Of a stretch of 64,000 bases of DNA, positions 13,301 through 25,765 are shown one piece after another (the first letter of the stretch is position 1; each line of letters starts with the position of its first letter). Source of the stretch: Aldrovandia affinis (Eukaryota; Chordata; Actinopteri; Notacanthiformes; Halosauridae). A program made the position numbers and the translations under genes. Under the pieces are notes generated by a model. It worked only from the letters and a program-made list of their open reading frames with translations. It searched no databases and had not been told where the DNA came from. Where the stretch lies: NCBI GenBank assembly GCA_029706075.1, contig JAINUG010000052.1, positions 5,189,498 through 5,253,497 on the forward strand, given 5' to 3'.

Positions 13301-15265
13301 ACCTGTCCCCCCCACCCCCAACACATCTGTAATATTTGATTAGCTGAACAAATTTAAATTTAGGGAAAATGTGCTGCGTTTGAGCAAAGATTTATTGTAT
13401 TAAAATGAAGGTGTAATGCAAGGTTAGATCCAGCGGCTCCGCGTAGAGCCAAAAATTCTTAATCCTTTTTTAATTCTTATTATTTTTGTAACAAATTATT
13501 TAAAGTTATTGTCTGATTATGGTTGAGCCTTCACCCAACTTCAAAATGATAAATTACTGGCAGCGAATGCCACTTCACATCGGGGTCAAATTACCCTGTT
13601 GTGCTGTTATTTTTAACAACCGACTTGTCCGCAGTACATGTATCCCTTACATATGAATTGTTTAACCTGGAGGATCCTCCATTTCAGTCTGTACAGATCT
13701 ATCAATGGCTGATCTGAACAACCATTTTGTTTGTGATTGATTGTTATTGTGATCGCATGGGTGCGGGTGTGGATGCCAGAACTGGTGATTTCATAATGAC
13801 TTCCGCCTGAACCAATTTAGGCTATTTAAGCACAGGTGTGTGGCCACTGAAGGCCATTCAGTGGCAGTCTTGATAGTGTATAAGTAGATTCTTGCTGGTT
13901 CAGGTTTTAAATTATTTTGTTTTTAATAGATTGGATCACGCATAGGCCAGCTCCATCACTGATAAACACCAAAGGAAGCGTATCAAGCAAACTGGCCACA
14001 AAATTGGTAAAGAAAAGCTGTCCCCCACACCTGAGCCGTTGAATACGGTTATCAGTGTGCCTAGGTGGCAGCCCTCAGCACTGAGTATTAGAGACAGATT
14101 GTTCTGTGTGTGTGTGGGTACCGGGGGCGGGGGTGGGGATAGGACAGATATCCAGTTGCAGGTTGGATCTGGGGGATGGGTGCACACATCTGCACCTGGT
14201 CTGTCATCTCTAATGGGGAGTGAACATGAGACTGGAACTCGTTCAGATCTGACCACAAAGCGTACAGGGTTTTCAATTCTCATTTAACACCTCAGGCTTT
14301 CCCATAAAATCAGCAAGGGGCAGCCCATTGCAGTCACCAGAAGAGGAAACGGGATTCTGTTTCAGCATATAAAAAGAGATTCAGTCCAGCCCTGTCATTG
14401 TGATTCTTTTCACAAGTCACTCCTATGAGCTAGGGCCACTGTAAGTCGAACAACGATGTTGAGGGGGGGTGCTGGCATTGCTGTATCAAAGACAGATGTT
14501 GACACCAGACGGTAATTCAATGCAGTCATTGATCAATAAGGTTGTTTTCGGGGTACATTTTCAAACACTCTAGGGAGAGATGCCACAGCCATCTTAGAGG
14601 TTGAGTTAGAGGTCGGAAGCTGTGTGGCAGCAGGCTGCAATTAAACTGAAGCGGAACAGGGTCAATACTGCTGTTTGGGAAACTAGCCACGTTGTTAAGC
14701 CTTTAATGCTGGATGGAGGTGCGGGGGTGCGCCTAATTACTAAAAATGTAAATAAAGTATATGAACACAGCTACAAACTTTCAGGTTAAACATTGCTGGA
14801 TGTGATTAACATCTGTTTATTACTGAGGCTGTCAGCGATAAGCCATTTAAGTAGCTGAAATATGTAAATAAAAATGTCCCGTTTGATATATGGATGTACA
14901 GGCCGCATGGAGAAAATGAAAACTAGGCTACTTTATTGAAGCGAGCGATGTTGATTCATAGGCAGTTAATATACAGCTGTGACAAAATTATGTGCTCATG
15001 CACTGTCTGTATTTCATTAGGCAGATTGTATTTTACAAAGACAACATTAACAGGAGAGCAAAACAAAAAAAGAAGAAAACTTCACAATTTCAACACTGAC
15101 ATAAAATGAATAAGAACATAATAATAAACTGTCGACTTGGGGCGAAGTGCCCATTCTCAGTGTAAGTGTTCTCAGTGTCAGTGTTAGTGCCTGGCCCCTG
15201 GCGGCTCAGAAAAGGCTGGTGGTCAAGGCTGAATCACCGTCGCCATTTAAATCTGTGACCACCCA
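10343..15265. other. intergenic, no gene recognised
   Basis: No exon, RNA gene or well-defined mobile element recognised. A short AT palindrome-like run lies at about 12710-12740 and a C-rich stretch at about 13308-13320. ORFs here show no known protein motif. Confidence 0.5.
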
Positions 15266-15375
15266 GAGAGTTATACATACATAAGCGTATGAGATTTATA
15301 CTACATACAGAAGAGTATAAGATTTATACATACATAAGCATATGAGATTTTTACATACATAAGCAAGAGTTATAC
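15266..15375. repeat. degenerate tandem repeat with 'atacatacataagc' core
   Basis: Three to four imperfect units of about 35 bp share 'acatacataagc' and 'tatgagattt'. Confidence 0.7.
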
Positions 15376-15459
15376 GCAAAGAGACCGTCAGTTCCACAAA
15401 GCACAGGCCACTTTCCCTACTGTTGGTCAGTTCGCTGCACTTATTGTTGCATTTTGAGT

Positions 15460-15783
15460 CTGCTGTTGAATAGAATAGAATAGAAAGCTCCGGGGGGGGA
15501 ATTTGGTTTGTCACAGCAGCAATGGTACAGGAGTGAAAGAACACACAAGACATACAGGACATCACAGCATACTGAATAATAAATACAAGATAAATATAAT
15601 TTTTTAAAACCAGAGTAAAAACCTAGCAGCTATACAGACATACAGAACATTATAGTATATTGAGATACCAGATGCTAAAATACAAGAATAAAAAATTTAA
15701 AAAAACCTAGCAGCGATCATACTGGAGGTAGTGCAAGTCCACCAGATACACAGCGCATACCAGTCTACTGAAGTACTAAGAAG

Positions 15784-15815
<32 letters not shown>

Positions 15816-15830
15816 CAGTATATACTGAGA
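15460..15830 (-). mobile_element. possible LINE 3' UTR (Rex1/L2-like), minus
   Basis: On the minus strand 'aaattccccccccggagc' followed by 'tctattctattctattc' resembles the 3' end of fish Rex1/L2-type LINEs. The neighbouring sequence carries a diverged direct repeat ('cagacatacaggacat' at about 15550 against 'cagacatacagaacat' at about 15634). It ends in poly(A) and (AT)n at about 15785-15820. Confidence 0.4.
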
Positions 15831-16454
15831 TCAAGTAGCAATCGGGGCAACAGTGAGATGTGCAAGAGAATGTAGGGTAGGTACAGCAGTAGAGAGTGAG
15901 GGCTTAAATACAGTGTTCAATGTTCATTGTTGCCAACTGTTGGAGAGATTGCCTCAGGCAGTTGAATCAATGGAGGGTACAACTGGCCACCAAATTGGGT
16001 AAAACCAAAAATGGGTAAAATAATAAATAAATAAAAATCCAAACTAAAAATGATAAATAAACAAATACATTTTAAAAAACCTGCGGTCAGCAACACTGCT
16101 AAACCTGCAGAACATGTGCACACTGTATATCTCTCCCTGCAGCGGCAGGAAGATCAGAGCTGTCACTCAGTGCACCAGGTGGCCGCGTGCTCTTTTACCC
16201 ATCTTTTATTTCTACTGTTTTACGGATCTTGCAGCCCTTCCAGCAACCCAGTGCAAAAGCTTTAAGCTGAATATATAATACAGTGCATTCACCTCCTCTC
16301 AATGTTGGATTGATCTTTTTAAGAAATATTGAGACCTCGTTTTAAAGGAGCTCAACTTTATTTATCTCAAATAAAAGTATTCAAATAAAATAAATGAGTT
16401 TCTTAGTTCAAAAGTCCTTGGTTTCTTTACACATTTTCTGTGCTGCTTCATGCA

Positions 16455-16539
16455 TGTATGGTAGTGTTTGCAGGTATGTATGGTAGTGTTCGCAGCTATG
16501 CATGGTAGTGTTCGCAGCTATGTATGGTAGTGGTGGCCG
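16455..16539. repeat. 22-bp minisatellite, about 3.7 units
   Basis: The unit 'gtatggtagtgttcgcagc' plus 'tat' starts at 16455, 16477, 16499 and 16521; the last copy is partial. Confidence 0.9.
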
Positions 16540-16789
16540 CACCTGGTACTATGCATAAGTAAAGCGGATAGGATGTAAATAGGACGTTCTTCAGGATTAG
16601 GAATTTGCAGTGGCCGATTGAGACCCAGACTAATGTGTTATGTGCAAAGATTCCACTACAACAATCCTAAACAGGAGTAATAGTCCAGATATAGGTAGCC
16701 AGCTCTGCGTTTTACATTTATCAACGAGCCACAAAACACTGAATGAAACACAAAGTCATTTACATTAATTTACATTTACACTTTTTACC

Positions 16790-16970
16790 TCAGTAAAATG
16801 GTGTGAAATGAATATATGCCATTTAGCAGACACTTTTTTCCAAAGCAATTTACAGTAGTGAATGCATACACTTTTCAGTATATGTGGTCCCAATGGGAAA
16901 TTAACCTGCAACCTAGGCGTTGTTAGCGCCATGCTCTACCTACTGAGCCACACAGAACCACATTGAAAAA
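16790..16970 (-). repeat. tRNA-derived SINE, minus strand
   Basis: Read on the minus strand, 'tggctcagtaggtagagcat' forms an A-box-like tRNA head. The 3' part is the complement of 'gccatttagcagacac...caaagcaatttacagt', a very common fish SINE tail. A plus-strand copy of the same family lies at 19812-19955. Confidence 0.8.
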
Positions 16971-17096
16971 GACATCAAAAACAGGCATTTTCCTGCTGAA
17001 AAGCACAAAGCACATGTTTAACTAGGTTTGTTCACTGAGAACTCATTTCTTATTGGCGTTAATGACCTGAGTTAGGGAATTCAAGGGATTACATAA

Positions 17097-17480
17097 CCAA
17101 TCAGATGCAGGGGGATCATTAGGTCGGCAGATGTAGAGACAGTTCTGTGGGAATTTTACCAGAGGTTAACACCCCCTGCTCTTTCAAAAGGTGCCATGGG
17201 CCCTTCAGTGATCACAATGAGTCAGGACCTTGGTTTAACTGTTCATCCAAAGAATGTCACCTTCTACAGCACAGTGCCGACACTGTGCTGGGGGCACTGG
17301 ATCTCTATGCGGTCCAGGGGAAAGACTGTCCTCTTGGAAGGGCACTGGCCCATGGACACCTCTTCCAGCAGCAGCTGGGTTTTCCCCAGAGGTCTCCCAG
17401 CCAAGAACTAACCAAGCACACACCTGCTCAGCTTCAGCAGTTTCACACCAGGAGTACAGGCTGGTACGGCTGTTGCTTCT
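17097..17480 (-). repeat. 5S rRNA-derived SINE (SINE3-like), minus
   Basis: The minus-strand head at about 17395-17475 aligns with 5S rRNA: 'gctgaagctgagcagg', then 'tggttagttcttggctggga', then 'gacctctggggaa' stand in the places of the 5S 'aagctaagcagggtcgggcc', 'tggttagtacttggatggga' and 'gaccgcctgggaa' blocks. The rest is the body common to fish 5S SINEs, including the complement of 'ccttctacagcacagtg'. The 126-codon ORF across it is not a gene. Confidence 0.85.
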
Positions 17481-17574
17481 CTCTTGGTTTATATTTCCCA
17501 GCCCACTTCTGCAAAAGTGTGCTTTAGCTGGATTAATTAAAACAAGTGATGGTGGAAGTGAGGTTTTCATGAAT

Positions 17575-17750
17575 ACCCAAATGGTGGGTAGAGTTTTATC
17601 ACCTGCTGCCAATCACTGACTTGGTATGAACCAATGAACATAACTGTTATTTTCAAAGAAAAAAAATCAGTTCAAATCAGTGAGTCACTGGTAACATGGT
17701 GGCTCTATGCTCACGGGGTTAATGAAGCTTCATTCTCCTATCACTGCTTT
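17575..17750. repeat. foldback MITE, related to 29733-29919
   Basis: It contains 'caatcactgactt...gaaccaatg' and, inverted, 'ttcaaatcagtgagtcact', ending with 'cattctcctatcact'. These blocks match the hairpin at 29733-29919. Borders are approximate. Confidence 0.6.
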
Positions 17751-19341
17751 ATATCTCAGGCTGATTGAAATACTCTCACTGGAAACCTGATACCAGAGCA
17801 GCCAGAATGTTGTGCAAGTAGAGTCAAGTCAATTTTGGCTGTGTTTAATTTTCAAAGCCCAAAGCAAAATGAATATTAGGAAAAGCTATTTCATTTGGAC
17901 AGACAGTTTGATGCACTTTCCTGAATATCAAGGGAAAGCAAAAAAAAAATCTAAATGGTAGAGCAGTATGGTCAAAATTATCACTTGTTCTAAAGGTAGC
18001 CTGTAGCCTCATCACCTTATCAGTTGAACTAATATATTTGTGTATAAAACATTTCAGTATGCCTGTGATCATTTAATTTACTATATATTCAGTTTTGTGA
18101 GAAATTAGCCAGTCTGGTTGCTGCTCCTTTCCATTTTCTCAGTCCACTGTAATTAGATCTGGGGAATCTCCCCCCCCATCCTCCTCCTCCTCCTCTCATC
18201 CAGCAATAGCCCAAGACATGGGTCACATCGGGCGGCTCAACCATTTCCCTCTGCCTCACAGTTTACTTTTCCCTGAGCAACATTTTACCCTGGCAAGCCA
18301 GCATGGGCACAGCAGATTTATGCCTTTAAAATGGAGAATGCCAGTGATTTATTTCAGTCTGTTCTTTCCCGAGGTACGCAGCTGTGGTATGTTACAAGCC
18401 TGTTTACACAATCGCCTACTTTCCAGTTTGAATCGCCATCTACACCTGGACACCTGACTTAGATTGTTTAGAAAATTATGGGTTACACCCCAAAATGTGA
18501 GTGGCTTATCACTCTGAATTCAAGTTTTTTTTTACCAGGCTTATAGTAGAAAGCCAGGCTGTGAGTACTAGTATGTAATAGTCTCACGTACCAGCCTGGT
18601 ACGTGAGACTAGTAAAGCACTAGTGTAAGTGTCAAAAGAAAACTATCCCTCTATTTAGAAAAATAAAGCACAGGTATTTTGGTATTTGACTAAATGTTTT
18701 TGGTGTTAATTTGGCCTTTCAGCCCATCTAGTCTCGTTATGTTGAGATGCAATCGGGCGCAGTTGATTGAGGTGACTTAACTTGGCGAATGCTGTGTGCC
18801 TGATGACAATTAGCAAAGAAAATCACAGAGAGCAACCAAATGCTTTATGAACAGCACCCTTGTGCCAAAAGCAGTTTAGTCAAAGACGGGCCCAAGAATT
18901 TGGAGATGAGTTGCACCGCCGCACCAAGAACGAGACAATTTTACGCTCCGTCGTTGGGATATTTTATTGTGCCACACAAAACATCCATTAAAAAAGAGAT
19001 GAGTTTCTTTTTTCATGCTGGATATGTTTACAACCAGATTATTTGCCAATCAATTAGGTGGACTCTCAGTAAATACGATTTATTTTTCATCATCAATAAT
19101 ATGTGCCAGCCTCAAGCATATCATATTTATTATACAGCACTTGTTTTTGCAAAGTCAAACAGAATAATGAAGAAATTCTCCATGGTAACCTGCCACAAAC
19201 AGATCTGCAGTGATAGGCTTTGCCCACATTTTTGCCCACACATTATCCAACATTTGAACCGAGTTACAAATACGGACCCTCTAAAGGATCCACTGGCAAC
19301 CTCAGGGTTTAAGCATTTATTATTGAAAAAAAACATTTGTT
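17751..19341. other. intergenic; perfect 15-bp inverted repeat at 18580-18610
   Basis: No gene recognised. At 18580-18610 'agtctcacgtaccag' is followed by one C and then its exact reverse complement. The long ORF starting at 18840 is mostly unique AT-rich sequence that runs into the SINE at 19342 and shows no protein motif. Confidence 0.6.
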
Positions 19342-19672
19342 TCAGATTTTTTCCAGTTTTTTCTCCCAATTTAGTTGCCAATTATACCCTCTATTTATTT
19401 CGATTCGCCCTCCCCCATGAACTTGCCGCTCATCCTCTGGGTCAAGCTAATTCCCTGAGGCCAGTGATGGTCCGTGTCCTGCGAGACAAACTCTTCGTGC
19501 TTTGCCGAGTTCATGTCGGCTCACCCTCCCCTTCCCCCTGGGGTGGACAGCCAAACACCGTCCCCGGTTGGGGCTCCCCACCAGGGCCAGTCTGGTACAG
19601 TCGGGTTTTGAACTGCAACTTTGATAGGCAGCTCACACTCGTAAAGGACCAGCCAATACGGGTGTGGGGTTT
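19342..19672 (-). repeat. tRNA-derived SINE ('aattggc' tail family), minus
   Basis: Same layout as 3610-3997: tail complement 'cccaatttagttgccaatta', body 'ctggggtggacagccaa', B-box-like 'ggttttgaactgc' region near 19605-19615 on the plus strand. Confidence 0.8.
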
Positions 19673-19811
19673 AAGCATTTTTTTAATGGACTAATGTCTT
19701 CAACTGGGAGCTCAGGTGAAGACTGATCAACAAAGGTGGAATTCATCACTGCTGATATTCCATTGTCTGTAACCAATAAAGGATATAATTTAGATTGCAA
19801 TCTAGACAAAC

Positions 19812-19955
19812 TGTGTGGCCTAATAGGTAGAGCATGGCGTTGACAACACTGAGGTTGTGTGTTCGATACCCACTGTGACCACATATACTGAAAAATGTAT
19901 ACATTTACTACTGTAAGTCACTTTGGATAAGCGTCTGCTAAATGGCGTATATTAT
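19812..19955 (+). repeat. tRNA-derived SINE, plus strand
   Basis: tRNA-like head 'gtggcctaataggtagagca' and B box 'gttcgatacc' at 19861-19870, followed by the tail 'cactttggataagcgtctgc'. It is the plus-strand partner of the family seen at 16790-16970. Confidence 0.85.
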
Positions 19956-20289
19956 AAACCTTGATGTTAATTGTGCCTTGCTGGTATAAATATAATGGTG
20001 CCATTTCCTGTAGATAAGTGACTTTATTTTAGGATGAAGACGTGCCATTGCTCCTGAGGTCAGTAAAGGTATCTGAAAGGTTATGGCCTGAGCTCTCGGG
20101 TAGTATATCCAGGTGCTTGGTGCGATAATGTGCCCCAGGTTTGGATCTAATCCTGACCATGCCAGAGCTGAGTGGGGTCAGGAGTCCCAGAATTGAGAGA
20201 TGAGTTGCAACTTGACTTGCTGTAGCAGGGGACTCTGGGAGTTAATCTCAGCCTCGGCCTCCCCACTGTCCCTCCACTTACATGCTCTT

Positions 20290-20903
20290 GCTGAGACCAT
20301 GGATCAACTGCTGGAGAACGCTGCCCTCTCCTTCTACCACACCCCCAGACCCTCAGAGCCAATGGGATGGCACAGGGCTCCTCATCGTCTTCACCTAATT
20401 TCACTTCACCATTTCTAACTTCACCTTAACCTAATTTCTCCACTTCCTCTTTTGAGTTTGATGCCGTCACTGTTACACGTCCAACTAAATTCAACATTGT
20501 TGATCTTTATTTCCCACCCGGTCGGTCACTTTTGTTCTGTCACCTCTGGCCGCCTGGTACCCCCCATCCCTATGAGGAGACGACTGCTGCTCATCTCGAT
20601 CACGGCCCCTCTCCGTCCTGGCACCTCAGTGTGTGGAATGACCTCCCTCACCTCCATCAGGACAGCAGAGTCGCTGCCCATCTTCCACCGTGGACTGAAA
20701 CCCCACCTCTTCAGACCGCACCATCCCTTCTCAAAAAAACATGCAACAGTAACTTAACCTCTCTCCCTTAGCCTCGCTTCTAGCACCTATTTCCATAAGG
20801 AAGTTGTGCTGACTATTTATGTGATATGTTGTCTCACCCAACTTAGTGCAATGCACTTGCTGACTCTGGATAAGAGCATCTGCTAAATGATGTAATTGTA
20901 ATT
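20290..20903 (+). mobile_element. LINE 3' end (L2/CR1-like)
   Basis: At about 20590-20715, TAPLRPGTSVCG...ESLPIFHRGLKPHLF is a decayed version of the ORF2 C-terminus of L2/CR1-type LINEs. The element ends with 'ggataagagcatctgctaaa' and an 'atgtaattgtaattg' tail, typical of fish L2. Only the 3' end remains. Confidence 0.7.
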
Positions 20904-21675
20904 GAGTTCCCCAGGGTGACACATAATTGGCTATACAGTGTAGCCTCGCACAGAGTGGGGGGCTACAGGCGATAGCAGTAGTAATGGTAACTCCTTTGGT
21001 CGATCAGGCACCAGCTGCTCCAGCTGCCCCAGTTATGCCCTCCTCTGGCACAATGAATACACAGCTCATTTTGCAGCAACGGGAAGGGCCTACACTTTGT
21101 TAAAATAATGTGAACAAAGGGTTGTGACCAATGCAAATCGATTAAATTCTTCTTTGAAATGCCACGGTCCTCCAGTACATTTACCCCTTGGACAAAATTG
21201 TCCAAATTCTTACTTCCGACCTTTGTCTGCATGTTGGCGGCACTAGGCTAAAGCTTCAAAGGAAGTCAGTTATAAGCCGGTTCCATGATGTCCAGGGACC
21301 ACATTGTGTCACAGATGGTGCGATGAAAATGCAGAGAGAGACGCTGACAGTGGTGGACAAATTTGCCTATGCCGTTCCCGTGAGTGTACAGAGCCCCAGC
21401 TGCTAAAACAGATGTGGGATTCTCACACTGCCTCTAATATAGTGGACTGGGACACCAGAAAGCAGCAATGAATATCCATCACTGAGACGGGAACCAGGCC
21501 CGGTGAGGGAAGGAAGAGACTGTGAAAAGGAAAGGTTTATGAAAGTCCAAACCCCCCCCCACACACATTCTGCATATTATGAACTTCAGGACTATCAAAA
21601 TCCTCCATCAATTCGGGAGGGATGCATGCAGCCAGCTGACTAGCTCTTACCTTTAAAAAAAAATAATAATAATTT

Positions 21676-22053
21676 TTTATTTTATTTATTTCCGATTTTT
21701 CCCCATTTTTCTCCCAATTTGGTGGCCAATTGTACCCTCGATTTCTTAAGTTCTGCCTCCCCCATGAGCCCGCATCTACGGGACAAGCTGCTGCTCCGAG
21801 GCTGGCAATGAACCACTTCCTGCGAGATGGAACTCACCTATTTGTTTTGGCCACAAGGAAGCCTTCCACATTTCTCGGCGAGCTCATGCTGGCTCTCCAT
21901 CTCCCCTCCCCCTGGGGCGGACAGCCAATCGCCGCCCCCGAAAGGGCTCCCTGCCAGAGCCGGGCTGGCACAGCTGGGGGTTGGAACCCCGGCCGCAGTG
22001 GGCAACCTGCATTCCGGGCTAATGCTTTTACCGTTACACCACCCGAGACCCCC
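21676..22053 (-). repeat. tRNA-derived SINE ('aattggc' tail family), minus
   Basis: Tail complement 'ctcccaatttggtggccaat' at about 21712, body 'cctggggcggacagccaat', and tRNA-like end 'ttaccgttacaccacccgag'. Confidence 0.85.
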
Positions 22054-22139
22054 TGACTATCTCTTTTCACCTTGAAATCCACCAACTACTGATTCAGAGT
22101 CCGATGCAGCTGACGCAGGCAGACTGCAGGTGCCCAGTT

Positions 22140-22260
22140 GAGCAACACTGTGATCAGTTATACATCAGCCCATGGGACTTCCGGCCACAATCAGCACTGT
22201 CATGGTCCGGATTCGATCCGACCTGTAGCATGCACCACTGCAATCAGTGTCTAAAAAGCT
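22140..22260 (-). repeat. partial tRNA-derived SINE (second family), minus
   Basis: On the minus strand a B-box-like 'ggatcgaatcc' is followed by 'tgctgattgtggccggaagt', resembling the body of the 5594-5915 family. The remainder is missing. Confidence 0.5.
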
Positions 22261-22828
22261 CCTCAGCCAGGTCCACCACTTCAGACCCCAAGCCTACCTT
22301 TATTTGACAATTATTACAAGCCTGTTTTTTATTGTTATGCACAATTAACCCACCACCAGCCCTCTATTTTACTTGATTGCATTTAATTGGAGAATATCTG
22401 CCATTGCGTGCTTCGCATTCAATGATTTTAGTTACAATGGAAAGAAGCTAATGGTTTCATAATTTAAAAACCCTTTAAAAAAGGTTAAATCTCTTTGGTA
22501 CAACAACAAACAATATTTAACATTTAATCAGTGTAACCCAATCTATTTGATACAATTAGAATGGTTTCATGTGAAGTACACACAGGTGCTAATGCAGTCC
22601 CAGTATTAAAGTAATAACAGGGATGGGCAGCTGATGATTTTTCTCTTAAAACTGGTTAGCTTGTTAATTTTGAAAAACAGATCTCCGGTTAATTATCAGT
22701 TCAGCCTCTTGTGTCCACTTCTAATACATTATCATTGCTTTCCATTATGCCTCATACAGCTACCCTCGTCCCCATATCCTGCAGTGTCTACTTTAAGTCA
22801 TGATAAGGACTGATTACCCCTCTGGCAC

Positions 22829-23114
22829 CTTTTTTCTCGCAATTTAGTGGCCAATTATACCCTCTATTTATTTCAATTCACCCTCCCCCATGAAGTCGCC
22901 TCCCCCGAGACTTGCCCCCCTTTTCTGGAGACACCCTTTGTGCTTCCCGGCGAGTTTGCGCCGGCTCACCCTCCCCCCCTTCCCCTGATCGGGGCTCTCG
23001 GCCAGGGCTGGTCTGGCACAGTTGGGTTTCGAACCGCGACCACAATAGGCAGCCTACACTCGTAAAGCACCAGTCAATGTGAGTGCGCTAAACTACTACG
23101 CTATCCGAGGCCAC
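22829..23114 (-). repeat. tRNA-derived SINE ('aattggc' tail family), minus
   Basis: It begins with tail complement 'tttagtggccaattatac', runs through the proline-rich-looking CT body and ends in the tRNA-like 'gctatccgaggcca'. It is shorter than other copies because part of the body is deleted. Confidence 0.8.
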
Positions 23115-23666
23115 ACACATGATCCTTTTCTGACCTCTTTATCCACGCAACATCGGAAGTGCAGTCACAGGCTCAATTCCATTCCAGAAAAACGTAGTTC
23201 ATTTGCTCTCTTCACTCGCTACCCTAACTTGGGAGGGGGCAATCCCCTGTAAGTCCCAGATGTGGCTTTTAGTTATAAATGCATACATTTATTTGCATAC
23301 CTCCCAGGATTTTAAGTGCCTGTTTTATTTCCTGTGGTATTGTCTACCACTTTACCCACAATGTTGATTCTGCCTTGATTCAAATATAGAATCACCTTTT
23401 GAAGCCAACAGGACACGGTTATTACGAAGTTATTATCAAACACATTAGCAGAGTGAAGTGTGGAGAATCCAGACTTGGCTGAATTATTTTTGCTTAGAGT
23501 AATTATTCAGTTGGGTACTAATACGGTGTTAGGAGTATCAGGGCTTGCGCTATAAAACAATTGAACTGCCATACACAATAACCCTCTGTTTCTTCTGAAT
23601 GGATGAAAACGCATCACTTGAAGTGGGTCTTACGAAGAATTCACAATGCCTTTATCAGGCTCCACA

Positions 23667-24033
23667 CAGTGCTTAATTTGTAAAATAAGAGATGCCGGGG
23701 CTCAACTCGCCTCCCCCAACCACATCCCCCCCCCACCCCCCCAACCCCCTGTGAAGGAAAAAGGGTAAACTTTTCCTACCTCTGTGTCGCTGAATTTCTG
23801 TCATGCGTGCGTGTGCGTGCGTGCATCTATTTACATAATATGATTGGCTCGCGGCCTCGTGCACCTACTCTTGTAATGTTCACTGGACGTAAATGTTGTT
23901 TAAAATACACGTTGTTGACGCACTTTAGATATTTATGAGCCCGGGGCTCTGATTCTGAGTAAGACCTTTGCTGGGCCGCAAAATTGGATTCTTGGTATTT
24001 GCCCTGGCTAGCCCCGGCACAAATTAAGCACTG
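23667..24033. mobile_element. hAT-type MITE with perfect 8-bp TSD
   Basis: The ends are 'CAGTGCTTAATTTGT' and its exact inverse 'ACAAATTAAGCACTG' (15-bp perfect TIR). Flanks 23659-23666 and 24034-24041 are both 'gctccaca', an 8-bp target duplication typical of hAT. The 367-bp interior holds a C-rich run (about 23725-23750) and no transposase, so the element is non-autonomous. Confidence 0.93.
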
Positions 24034-24763
24034 GCTCCACATTATGACCAGGTAATAAGTGATGCAAGACAGGTAATGAAGAATTTTACTGAAAGCCCTT
24101 ATGACACTAGACAGATTATACTGTGTGTTACATGTCCTATAAACATCTGCTATTATAAACCTGTTATAATATTAATGCTTATAGATGTTACACAAGACGC
24201 ATTTCAGATAAAATGTTGCCCATAATGTTATGATTCTAGCAAAAAAAAGGTGTATGGACATTAAAAGTACAGGGAGGAGAAGCATGATCCCCCATGATCC
24301 CCCATGATGAGGGATGTGTCTGGGATAAAACAGACAACGTCTGACAGACAGGTTAGAGGTGGCAGAGGAGGAGAGTGGAGGGTAATACAGAGACAGACAA
24401 GATGGGAGGAGGAAAGAGACTGTCACGGCTGCGGATGAAGAAGGTTGGGTGGAAGGGAGCAGGTGTTGATGGGGATGGATGGGGGGATGAGAGAGGAATA
24501 ACGTGGAGAGAGAAGGAGAGGGAGAGATTAACTGTAGAACTTAGAAGAAAATTGGGTCTTCTCTTCCCTGGGTGTTTCTCAGTGCCAGGGTCATTAACTC
24601 CAATCAGTTTTATGATTACATTGAAATAAAATGACTCCATCACAGTGAATGAATCATTCACTATGGCTAGCGAATGATTAATTCACTCATATCTTCCGCA
24701 AGAGACTGAAAACAAATAACTTCAGACAACACTTCCATTTAATATATACTGTATATATGTATA

Positions 24764-24896
<133 letters not shown>

Positions 24897-25428
24897 GGTA
24901 TATCTAAAAAATGTAGACTGCTCCATTAAATACTATGCAATGGGTCTGAAGAGGCCTAACTTCCACACACAACACTGAATCAGGGACAATTGTACAGACA
25001 TTACCTCAGATGAACTGAACAGACCTCATAAAGTCATGAAAGGGTCTCAAATGAGTTTTTCTCTTGTGTCTGAAAATATTTACAATATGATACCTGCAGC
25101 AAGGATAAGGAGAAACGCATTATATTCTTCTGGCAAAGTTGCCCTGCTCTTAGATACAATTGGCAATTCCTCCAGGAAAGTCCGCCAGGCTAAAATAATT
25201 TAAAAAAGCAAGAAGACCAAAATGTCTTAATTCTAAACTTTATGTAAAAGCAAAAAACCTACAACTGATTGAAGTGTCTATAACCATAGCTTGGAGGAGT
25301 CTGTAACAATTTGGAAGTGACTTCTGGCATGCCAGCTTTACTTAAATTGGCAAAATATACATTGATTTATAACATTCTAATATAGATTCCTCACAGAAGA
25401 GGCTTTGGGAAATGAAAGTCTGTATGAG

Positions 25429-25765
25429 GGCCTGGCGGATGGCGTAGCGGTCTAGTGCACCACGCTTCGGAGTGGTGTGCGCTGCCCATCAGGGACGCGG
25501 ATCGAAACCCGCGTCTCTACCAGACCGGCCCTGGTCGTCAGCCCGATCGGAGGCGGCATTTGGCTGTCCGCCTCCGGGGGAGGGGGAGGGAGAGCCGGAG
25601 AGTCCGTCGAGGAGAAGGTTAAGGAGTCCGTGGAAGATTTCCGTCTCGAAGAGAAGAATGTGTGTCTCGATCCCGGAACGGGGAGACTCATGAGGGTGGG
25701 GTGGTAAAAGAGGGTTTAATTGGCAACTCGAAAAAGGAAAAAATATGAAAAAAAAAAAAAAAAAA
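25429..25765 (+). repeat. tRNA-derived SINE with intact Pol III boxes and TSD
   Basis: This is the best preserved copy of the family. The A-box-like 'tggcgtagcgg' is at 25440-25450 and the B-box 'ggatcgaaacc' at 25499-25509. The tail 'tttaattggcaactcgaaaa' is followed by poly(A). Flanks 25415-25428 and 25766-25779 are the same 14 bp, 'aaagtctgtatgag', a target-site duplication showing insertion through an RNA copy. Confidence 0.93.

Noticed and set aside
17147-17619. Overlapping ORFs of 121-126 codons
   Set aside because: They are translations of the 5S-derived SINE on both strands.
18840-19694. 284-codon ORF on the plus strand
   Set aside because: It has no recognisable domain, an irregular composition, and its last third is the antisense of a SINE. 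It is most likely a chance frame.
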